Origin: CAZHGD01 sp964531735
GTDB taxonomy: Bacteria; Armatimonadota; UBA10988
Length of the DNA stretch: 16,499 nucleotides
NCBI GenBank assembly: GCA_964531735.1
Contig: CAZHGD010000162.1
Span: forward strand, 1 to 16,499
Direction of reading: 5' to 3'
Part shown: positions 1 to 7,300 of the stretch, one piece after another
How positions within the stretch are numbered: the stretch's first letter is position 1
Layout: each line of letters opens with the position of its first letter
Position numbers and translations under genes: made by a program
The notes under the pieces: model-generated
Database searches by the model: none
What the model saw: only the letters and a program-made list of their open reading frames with translations
What the model was told of the DNA's origin: nothing

Positions 1-507
1 CACGCTGCGCGCGGGCTGCGCCGGGCGCTCGGCCGCCACCGACACCGGCGCCTGGCCGGCCTTGCCGAGGACATCGATGAAGGCGGTGTTGGCGAGCAGG
101 AAGAGCATGCCGGCCACGGCCAGGCCGAACACGTGCTGGACGCCGAAGGTCGGCGGCGCCGCCGGCTGCGCGGGCGTGGGCGGCGCCGGTCGGGCGGCGG
201 TGTCGCGCAGGCCGATGGCATAGCGGCGGCAGGCCGGGCAGGCGGTCAGGTGCTCGCGAATCGACGCCACGCGACGGGCGTTCAGGCGACCCGCCACGTA
301 GTCCTCGACGACGCGCGGATGCGGGCAATCGGGGCGCGCGCCGAGCGGATCGGTCGCGGCCAGCAGGTCCTCGACGCGCATCGGACCGGGTCGGCGGGCC
401 GGCTCCGGCGTCGGGCGGGCGGCCTGGCGCCGCCGCTCGGCCAGGAGCGACAGCATCTCTTCGCGCGTGACGGGCGAGCCGGTGGTGCGGGACGGGCGAC
501 GTTCCAT
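1..507 (-). CDS. Putative zinc-finger (anti-sigma-like) membrane protein, 3' end cut by window edge
   Basis: Read from the minus strand, this frame gives 169 residues with no stop before the left edge, so the C-terminus is missing. Residues 61-93 hold a ZAS/zf-HC2-type pattern: Cys61, then His86-x3-Cys90-x2-Cys93 in a segment resembling 'yvaGrL..r....ireHL..C..C'. A Pro/Ala-rich linker (about 105-120) follows, then one hydrophobic segment (about 125-147) that should cross the membrane. What remains after it would be outside the cytoplasm. This is the usual design of membrane-anchored anti-sigma factors, which bind a sigma factor with the cytoplasmic zinc domain. The ATG lies 3 bases after the flhF stop, with AGGAG at 514-518 inside the last flhF codons, so translation is probably coupled to flhF. 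The operon position suggests a flagellar regulatory or assembly role, which is inference. Zinc-finger membrane proteins with unrelated outer domains also exist. Confidence 0.75.
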   Translation of the reverse strand, partial: MERRPSRTTGSPVTREEMLSLLAERRRQAARPTPEPARRPGPMRVEDLLAATDPLGARPDCPHPRVVEDYVAGRLNARRVASIREHLTACPACRRYAIGLRDTAARPAPPTPAQPAAPPTFGVQHVFGLAVAGMLFLLANTAFIDVLGKAGQAPVSVAAERPAQPARSV

Positions 508-510
508 GGG

Positions 511-1926
511 TTACTCCTGGCTCATCTGCTCAAGCCGGGCGGACCAGACCCGCTGCAGGAGGCGTTCGGCGCTGGCCACTTCCAGGTCACCTGGGATGGT
601 GTGGCCGACGCCGAGGTAGGTGAAGGGAATCAGGCAGCGCCAGGCGACGTCGACCAGCAGGCCGGCGTCGGCGGCTTCGTCGAGCTTGGTGACGATGACG
701 CCTTCCAGCGGCAGCACCTGCCGGAAGGCCGAGACCACGCGTTCCACTTCGCGCGTCTTCATCTGCGCGGTGACCACCACGTGGATCTCGTCGGGCTCGA
801 CGGCGATCAGTGTGTCCAGCAACTGCTCCCAGTCGGCGCCGGAGTCCGGCGCGCAGGCGGCGGTGTCCACGAGCACCAGGTCGTGCACGCCGCGGGCCTT
901 CTGAATGCGGGCCTGGGCCTCGCCCGGCGACCGCAGGGCGCAGGTCGGGATCTCCATCAGTTGGCCGATGGCCTTGATCTGCTCGAAGGTGCCGATGCGG
1001 CGGTTGTCGGTGGTGGTCAGCAGCACGTCGGCCCCGCGCTGCACGCCGTAGTGGCCGGCCAACTTGGCCACCGTGGTCGTCTTGCCGACCCCGCTGGGGC
1101 CGACCAGGGCCACCACCTTGGTGCCGGCGGACCAGTCGATGGGTGCGCCGCACTGGAAGGTGTCGAACAGCACCTCGGTGATCGTCCGTTCGGCCGCCGC
1201 GGCAAACACCGCGTCGGCCACGGCCGGATCCACGCCGGCCGCGAGCAGGGCCGTCAGCTTCGGTGAGTCCGTTTCGGGTTCGGCGGGCACAGTGGCCGCG
1301 GCCAGGTGGTCGATCTTGCCCTCGACCCGGCCCAGCGCGCCCTGCAACTGGTCTTCGAGGCGGGCCAGCGTGCGGCTGAACTCGCCCAGGAGCGCGACCG
1401 TGATCTCATTGGCCTCCTCGGCGGCCTCCTGTGGCGGCAGTTCCTCGTCAGCGTCGTCGTCGGCGGCCGCGACCGGCTCGGGCGCCGGCCGGGCACGGCG
1501 TTCGGCTGGCGCCGCGCCGCTGTCGGCGGCTTCGAGCAAGGCGGCGATGGCCTTGGCGGCGGCGTGCGCGCTGAACTCGGCGGGCGGCTCGCCAGCGCCG
1601 GCGAGACCGTTGGCGCCGCTCTGCGCCGGTGTCGCCGGTGTCGGCCGGGCCGGCTCGGGGTCGTCGTACAGGTCTAGACCGCCAGCCGGCTCGACGGCCT
1701 GGCGGACCGCCATGGCGCGGGCCGCGTAGGGCTCGTTGGCGGCCGCGGACTCGACATCCTCGCGCGCCCCGGCCCAGACCTCGACCTGAGGCTTGCCGAG
1801 CAGTCGCTTCAGACCGTGCGGGTTGCGCCAGCGCGTGTGGAGGACCACGGCGTCGGTGCCGAGTTCCTCGCGGATGCGCTCGATCACTTCGTGAACGTAC
1901 TGCCCTTCGTACCGCTTGATCTTCAT
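511..1926 (-). CDS. flhF: Flagellar SRP-type GTPase FlhF
   Basis: FlhF is a cytoplasmic, membrane-associated SRP-family GTPase that controls where and how many flagella form, usually with FlhG. The 471-residue protein begins with the typical FlhF start (MKIKR, then an 'eelGtDAVvLhtR' segment). A low-complexity Ala/Pro/Glu-rich stretch runs to about residue 165, a helical N-like region follows, and then the G domain. The P-loop GPSGVGKTT is at about 276-284, the 'TTDnrRIGtfEQi' insertion-box segment follows, G4 is TKLD at 413-416, and the closing 'GvghtiPgDLevA' segment is as in FlhF. G3 is unusual: residues 354-358 read DTAAC where SRP GTPases normally have DTAGR. The start ATG overlaps the flhA stop by 4 bases (ATGA at 1923-1926), so the two are coupled. 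No flhG is visible downstream; the next gene is a zinc-finger membrane protein. Identity is secure from sequence and from the flhA neighbour. Confidence 0.95.
   Translation of the reverse strand: MKIKRYEGQYVHEVIERIREELGTDAVVLHTRWRNPHGLKRLLGKPQVEVWAGAREDVESAAANEPYAARAMAVRQAVEPAGGLDLYDDPEPARPTPATPAQSGANGLAGAGEPPAEFSAHAAAKAIAALLEAADSGAAPAERRARPAPEPVAAADDDADEELPPQEAAEEANEITVALLGEFSRTLARLEDQLQGALGRVEGKIDHLAAATVPAEPETDSPKLTALLAAGVDPAVADAVFAAAAERTITEVLFDTFQCGAPIDWSAGTKVVALVGPSGVGKTTTVAKLAGHYGVQRGADVLLTTTDNRRIGTFEQIKAIGQLMEIPTCALRSPGEAQARIQKARGVHDLVLVDTAACAPDSGADWEQLLDTLIAVEPDEIHVVVTAQMKTREVERVVSAFRQVLPLEGVIVTKLDEAADAGLLVDVAWRCLIPFTYLGVGHTIPGDLEVASAERLLQRVWSARLEQMSQE
514..518 (-). promoter_or_regulatory. 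Ribosome binding site of the zinc-finger protein, inside the flhF 3' end
   Basis: On the minus strand AGGAG lies 6 bases before the ATG at 507 and falls in the last flhF sense codons (Gln-Glu). It supports this start codon for a gene otherwise seen only as a partial frame, and supports coupling to flhF. Confidence 0.6.
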
Positions 1927-4004
1927 GTCGATTCCACCATCACCACGCCGACGGACTGGATCCGCGTCGAAGTCTCAGCCACTTCGTCATAGCTAATGAC
2001 AACCAGACGGCTGAGCATCTTCTTCATCATTCGCCGGAGCGGCAGGCGCACGCGGCGCGAGCAGACCAGCACCGGCTGGTGACCCGCGGTTGCGGCCTCC
2101 TGCACGCGCAGTCCGAGCGCGTTGACGAAGGCCTCGAACAGATTCGGCGGCAGTTGGAGCTGCGCCCCGAACGCGGTGTCGCCCAGCGAGTCGATCAGCC
2201 TCTTCTCGAGGACCGGATCCAATTGTAGCGAAGGTAGCTCGTCATTGACCAGTAGCGGGGAGATAATCAGGCGCGCCAGCTTCTGGCGGACATGCTCCGT
2301 CATGTCGTCCAGGTTCTGTGTGCGCAGCGCCGCCTCGCCCATGGCCTCCAGGATGGTGACCATGTCGCGGATGGGCACGCGCTCGTCGAGCAGGTTCTGC
2401 AGCACGGTCTGCAGGCTGGCCTTGGTGACCACGTCGGGTACCAGTTCACTGACGACCGCCGGGCTGGTGCTCTTGGCGACTTCCAGCAGGTCGGACAGTT
2501 CCTGGCGGGTCAGCAACTGTGCGGCGTGTTGGCGGACCGCTTCGCCCAGGTGCGTGGCGCAGACCGCCGTGGCGTCGATCACCATGTAGCCGCGGCGCTC
2601 GGCGTCGCCCTTGCGGTCGGGCGTGACCCACAGGGCCGGCAGGCCGAAGGTGGGTTCGACGGTGTGGTCTTCGTCGAACGGGCGCCGAACCTGGCCACCG
2701 TTGATGGCGAGGAACAGCCGCGGCAGGATCTGGCCCTGGGCCACCACCACGCCACGCAGCTTGAGCGTGTAGGAGTTGGGGTCGACATGGACGTTGTCGC
2801 GCACGCGGATGGGCGGAACGACCAGGCCGAGGTCCTGCGCGATGGTCTTGCGGAGGCCGGTGATGCGGTCGAGCAGCACGCCGCCTTCGGCCTTCATGGC
2901 CAGCGGCACCAGCCCGTAGCCGACTTCCAGTTCGAGCGTGTCCAGCGGCAGGTGCTGGCGCATGTCGCCGGGGCCGGCGGCCTCGGCTTCGGGCGCCGGC
3001 TCGACGGCGACGGGCTCGGCCTTCTGGGCGCTCAGGTGCCGGCCGAGGAAGAACAGCGCGGCGCCGAGCAGCAGTAGCGGCAGCTTCGGCATGCCGGGCA
3101 CCACGCCCAGCAGGACGCAGCCGGTGGCCGCGGCCAGGATGGTCTCGGGCCGGTGGGTCAACTGTTGGATGAGGTCGGTGCTCAGGTTGTTGTCGGCGGC
3201 GGCCCGCGTGACCACCAGGCCCGAGGCGGCGCTCATCAGCAGGCCCGGGATCTGGATGACCAGGCCTTGTCCGACGGTCAGCAGCGCGTAGGTCTGCAGG
3301 GCGGCCTTGATGTCGAGGTGGTTCTGCACCACGCCGATCAGGATGCCGCCCAGCAGGTTGATGCCGGTGACCATCAGGGCGGCGATGCCGTCGCCCTTGA
3401 CGAACTTGCTGGCGCCGTCCATGGCGCCGTAGAAGTCGCTCTCCGCGGAGATCTTGCGGCGCCGTTCGCGCGCCTGCTCTTCGGTGATCATGCCGGCGTT
3501 CAGGTCGGCGTCGATGGCCATCTGCTTGCCGGGCATGGCGTCCAAGGTGAAGCGGGCGACCACCTCGGCGATGCGGCTGATGCCACCGGTGATGACGATG
3601 AACTGGACGATGATCAGCGTCAGGAAGAGCACGAAACCGATGATGTAGTTGCCGGCGAGGACCAACTGCCCGAAGGCGGTGACGACCTGCCCGGCACGGG
3701 CGGTGCCCAGGATGGCGCGCATGACCGAGATGGACAGGGCCAGGCGGAACACGGCGGTGAACAGCAGGAGCGACGGGAAGACGCTCAGTTCGAGCGGGTC
3801 GTGCAGGTAGGTGGTGGCCAGCAGCACCGAGAGGCTGAGCGCGAGGTTGAAGACCAGCAGCAGGTCGATGATCACCGTGGGGAGCGGCACGATGAGCATC
3901 AGCACGATGCCGATGGCGCCCGCCGCCATCCAGACCTCGGTCCGGCCGAAGATCTGCCGGAGGAGCCCGTTGGGCGCTGCTGATGCTGCGGTGGCTGCAC
4001 TCAT
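1923..4004 (-). CDS. flhA: Flagellar type III export gate protein FlhA
   Basis: FlhA is the inner-membrane export gate of the flagellar type III secretion apparatus. Its cytoplasmic domain forms a nonameric ring that docks chaperone-substrate complexes, and the membrane part uses the proton motive force. The 693 residues match the usual length. Residues 25-137 hold the first membrane helices. The FHIPEP family signature is clear at about 144-170 (RiaEVvARFtLDaMPGKQM, then a DADLNAG segment). More helices run to about 322. An acidic Pro/Ala linker (328-346) leads into the cytoplasmic domain, including the 'evGYgLvPL' and 'LL.RQE...LLd' segments. I chose ATG 4004 because membrane-domain similarity begins soon after it; a Shine-Dalgarno is weak (GGAAGG lies about 14 bases upstream). 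It is the first gene of the leftward flagellar block and overlaps flhF by 4 bases. A virulence-type homologue (SctV) is possible in principle, but the flhF partner argues for flagella. Confidence 0.97.
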   Translation of the reverse strand: MSAATAASAAPNGLLRQIFGRTEVWMAAGAIGIVLMLIVPLPTVIIDLLLVFNLALSLSVLLATTYLHDPLELSVFPSLLLFTAVFRLALSISVMRAILGTARAGQVVTAFGQLVLAGNYIIGFVLFLTLIIVQFIVITGGISRIAEVVARFTLDAMPGKQMAIDADLNAGMITEEQARERRRKISAESDFYGAMDGASKFVKGDGIAALMVTGINLLGGILIGVVQNHLDIKAALQTYALLTVGQGLVIQIPGLLMSAASGLVVTRAAADNNLSTDLIQQLTHRPETILAAATGCVLLGVVPGMPKLPLLLLGAALFFLGRHLSAQKAEPVAVEPAPEAEAAGPGDMRQHLPLDTLELEVGYGLVPLAMKAEGGVLLDRITGLRKTIAQDLGLVVPPIRVRDNVHVDPNSYTLKLRGVVVAQGQILPRLFLAINGGQVRRPFDEDHTVEPTFGLPALWVTPDRKGDAERRGYMVIDATAVCATHLGEAVRQHAAQLLTRQELSDLLEVAKSTSPAVVSELVPDVVTKASLQTVLQNLLDERVPIRDMVTILEAMGEAALRTQNLDDMTEHVRQKLARLIISPLLVNDELPSLQLDPVLEKRLIDSLGDTAFGAQLQLPPNLFEAFVNALGLRVQEAATAGHQPVLVCSRRVRLPLRRMMKKMLSRLVVISYDEVAETSTRIQSVGVVMVEST

Positions 4005-4032
4005 CCCAGGTGTGTCTGCCTTCCTGCCGTAG

Positions 4033-4046
4033 TTAAGCGGGCTTAA
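4033..4046. repeat. Short inverted repeat upstream of flhA (possible operator)
   Basis: TTAAGC-gg-GCTTAA is a perfect 6-base inverted repeat with a 2-base spacer, 29-42 bases before the flhA start codon. It is A+T-rich compared with its surroundings. It could bind a dimeric regulator or form a small mRNA hairpin. Function is inferred from position only. Confidence 0.3.
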
Positions 4047-4174
4047 GCCTCACCTGCCAGGGAGGATGGTGTCATAGCGCCGCCGGCATGTATATGGCCA
4101 GGATTGGCCTATTCGGGAGAAGTTCGTGTCGCCGGCACGCATTTGCGCGGGTCGGGCTAAGCGTGCTCGTTACC

Positions 4175-4184
4175 AATGGCCATT
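4175..4184. repeat. Ten-base palindrome in the divergent spacer
   Basis: AATGGCCATT is a perfect 10-base palindrome flanked by CC and TG, about 50 bases upstream of the -35 element of the rightward promoter. It could be an activator or repressor half-site pair, but a palindrome this short can arise by chance. Confidence 0.2.
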
Positions 4185-4235
4185 TGGCGCCTCTAAGGAT
4201 GCAGGCTGTTGCGGCTTGGCGCGGCCGGTGCTCCG

Positions 4236-4264
4236 TTGCCGCGGCCCTGGTGGGAGAATATAAT
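4236..4264 (+). promoter_or_regulatory. Sigma70-type promoter of the GH42-like gene
   Basis: The -35 hexamer TTGCCG (4236-4241, 4 of 6 to TTGACA) is separated by exactly 17 bases from a perfect -10 TATAAT (4259-4264). Transcription should start near 4271, giving a leader of about 50 bases before the ATG at 4320. The upstream in-frame ATG at 4263 overlaps the -10 box and the one at 4209 lies before the promoter, so neither can be the start on this transcript. Confidence 0.65.
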
Positions 4265-4306
4265 GCTCTGGTCACGGCCGACGACCGGATTGACGGTGCC
4301 CGGCGC

Positions 4307-4316
4307 AAAGGGTGGA
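4307..4316 (+). promoter_or_regulatory. Ribosome binding site that supports the start at 4320
   Basis: AAAGGGTGGA lies 3 bases before the ATG and is a near match to AAGGAGG. With the promoter position and the signal peptide it decides the start among several in-frame ATG codons. Confidence 0.55.
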
Positions 4317-4319
4317 CTC

Positions 4320-7300
4320 ATGAGTGTGTTCTGGAAGCAGGGCGTCGTGTGCGCTGTGGCGTGCTGCCTGGTCGGCGCGGTTTCCGCGCAGGAGGCGGTG
4401 CCGTTCGACTTTACCAGTGCGCAGTGGATCGGCGTGGCTGGCGAAGCGCCGCCCGTGCTGGCCTTCCGGCGCACCATCGAGGTGGCCGGTGGCGCGGCGT
4501 TTGCCCGCCTGATGATCACCGCCGACGCCGGCTACGAGCTGTTCGTCAACGGCACCGCGGCCGGTGGTGACAGTGATGTGGCTTCGCCGGAGCAGTATGA
4601 TCTGGTGCGTCTGCTGCGGCCGGGACGCAACGTGCTGGCTGTGCGGGTCACCAAGGCCAATGACCACCCGGGCCTGCTGGCGGTGATGCGAGCGATCGAC
4701 AGCCAGGGGCGTCTCCTGCAGTTGGTCAGCGACGCCGCCTGGAAGGTCTCGGCCGCGCCGAAGGGCCAGTGGGTCGAGCCGGGCTACGACGATGGCGCCT
4801 GGGCCGCGGCCAGTGCGCTGGCGCGCTACGGATCCGGGCCGTGGGGCCGGCTGACGCGCATGTCCGCGGGCGAATCGCGCCGCGCAATGGAAGAGGTGCG
4901 CCTCGGTGTGACGGGCGATGATCGTCCCGCCAGCGCGTTCAAGGGCGAGTATGTTGACGCCACCTACGCGTCACGGTACACCGAGTACCTGGGCGTCGAC
5001 CGCCGGACCGGCCGCTTCCGGCAGGGCGAGCGGTCGATGCCGCTGCTGTTCATCCGGTATGCGCAGCCCAAAGGCGCCACCGTTCCGGCGCAGTTCGACT
5101 TCGACCGCTTCGAGCGCGACCTCGATCTGCTGGCCGCCAACGGTCTGCAAATCGCGCTGAGCGGCTTTGGCTGGCCGGATCTGCTGGCGGCCGACGGCGC
5201 CTGGCGGAAGGTGACGGCTCAGCCGCGCGGCAGCGCGCTGCCGGAGTTCGAGTACGTCCACGAAGTGCTCGGCTACGCGCTCGACCGCGTGCAGGCGCAT
5301 GGCCTGCACGCCCTAGCGCTGCTGGACTACCGGCAGCCGCTGCCGGCCGGCGTGGTGCCCGTCAACTACCAGGACAAGTACCTGATCGCGCCGAGTCTGT
5401 GGCAAGGCGTGATGGCCGGGCAGGCCAAGATTGCCAAGCACTTCGCCGGTCGCCCGGTGCTGGCCGGCTACGTGACCGCCACCGATGCACTGCCGCGGTT
5501 CCCGTCGGCCGATGACCTGCTGGTGCGCGACGCCTATCGGCAGTACCTGCGCGACAAGCACGGTGATGTGGCCTCGCTGCGCCGGAACTGGGGTCTCGCG
5601 GCCGCACTGGGTGACTTCGCCAACGCGCCGCTGCCCACCACCGACGCGAACGACCCGAGCACCGTCGACTTCAACGCGATGCGTGCGCAGTTGCTGGTGG
5701 CTCGGCTGAACGAATGGGCCGACGCCTTGCGCAACGCCTCACCCCAACAGATGGTCGTGGTCGGCATGGCGGACCTGATGCGGCCGCTGTTCGACGCCGG
5801 GCGGCTGCGCGTCGATCTGCTCGGCGCGTTCGGCCTCGACACACCCAGCACCAGCGAAGGTCAACCGATGCCCGGCTACGGCGACACGGTGGCCCAGATC
5901 AACGCCTATCGGCGCATGGCCGGCACGACCGTCGCCGGTGTCATGGGCGGCCGCTGGGGTGGCGACCTGAAGGGCGGTCACGCCGCGCGGGTCCTGCGCC
6001 ACGAGTGGGCCGCCACGCTGGAGGGCGGCGGCGCCGGGGTGCTGGCCGCGGCGAACTGGACCAGCCTGGTCAACCAGAGCGGCGCCACCGCGCAGGACAC
6101 CGTCGGCCTACGGCAACTGGGTGAACTGCTGCAAGCGACCAGCGAACCGTTCCGCGCCAAGCGCCCGGCGGTGCTGCTGGTGCGCAACAGCGCCACGGTG
6201 CTGAGCAACACACCGGCGCCGGACGAGCGGGCTTCAGCGCGCTTGGCCGAGGCCCTCGACCGCATCGGTGTCGCCTACGACGTGGTGGCTGCCGAAGCCG
6301 TTGGTGGTACCGGCGAGCGCTACAAGGTGTGCCTCGACGACTACCAGGCGGTGCTGGTGCCGAGTCTGGCGCAGTTGCCGCCCGAACGCTTCTTCGAGCG
6401 GTTGAAGAGCTGGGTGCAGACGCCGGCCAACGGCGCCCGGCGCTTGTTGGTCCTGGGCCGCTGGACGTCTCGCAACGAGTACTTCCAGACCCAGGCGGAG
6501 CCGACGGCGCTCCGCGCGCTGGCGGGTCAGGGCGGCCTGCCGGCCGTCGGGCGCCAGGACGTCAAGGGCAACGCGGTGGTGGTCACCGACCTCAGCTTCA
6601 CCGGTGCGCCGGGCAGCGACGAGGGGCTGGTCGACCGGACCGTGGTCTGGCTGGCGAACGCCTTCGAGTCCGTACGCCTGAAGCCCGTGTGGACGGCGCC
6701 GGCGAATGTGGCCGTGTGCTTCTCGGACGATGGCCGCCACGCGATTGTGCGCGAGCGTCTGGGTTCCAGCTCGGATGTGGCCTGGAGCCAGCCGATGGGC
6801 AACCCGCCGATCGTCTGGAGCGGCGGCACCACCGCCATCGAGGCCGGCGGGCAGCAGTTCGCCTCGGGGCTCGCGCCGTATCAGGTGAAGGTCATCGAGG
6901 CCGTGGCGGAGGTGCGCGGTGTGACCGTGGCGGACAGCGCTACGGTCCGTACCGGCGTGGTGGCCGACCAGCCGATCGGCTTCAACTGCACCGGGCCACG
7001 CGGCATGACGTTGCGGCTGAAGTTGCTCCCGCAGCGTCCCTACTGGCTCGCGACGCCGAACCGCGAGCCGGTGCAGCAGGAGACCGGCGAGGACGGGGTG
7101 CTGGAAGTGCCGGTTGGCCCGGCGCGATCGTTCCACGTGGCCTCGGTACCGGTGCGGCAGCCGGACCCGTCCGGCCGTCCCGATGACTTCATGGCGGTGG
7201 GCGACTACTACACGCGGCGTGGCGAGTACGGCAAGGCGATGCAGGAGTACTCGCGGCTGGAGCAGGACTACGCCGGCACCAACGTGGCGACGCTCGCGGC

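Larger units (their letters stand above)
4005..4319. other. Divergent intergenic spacer between flhA and the GH42-like gene
   Basis: This 315-base stretch is the only long non-coding interval. It must carry control signals for flhA (leftward) and for the secreted protein gene (rightward). It is more A+T-rich in patches than its surroundings. For the rightward gene a sigma70-type promoter is evident. For flhA I found no convincing sigma70, sigma28 or sigma54 promoter: a TGGC...GC pair near 4040-4060 on the minus strand has the wrong spacing for sigma54. Two small palindromes (4033-4046 and 4175-4184) could be operator sites. I see no small gene or RNA gene here. Confidence 0.7.

Noticed and set aside
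133..1266. Plus-strand open frame (377 codons) opposite flhF and the zinc-finger gene
   Set aside because: It is low-complexity in Gly, Arg, His and Ala, has no good ribosome site, and conflicts with FlhF motifs on the minus strand.
3153..3983. Plus-strand open frame opposite the flhA membrane domain
   Set aside because: The Asp/Gln/His-rich product mirrors Val/Leu/Ile codons of FlhA helices; flhA is certain.
4040..4060. Possible sigma54 promoter for flhA on the minus strand (TGGC followed by GC)
   Set aside because: The GG and GC elements are 8 bases apart where 10 are needed, and the TTGC context is missing.
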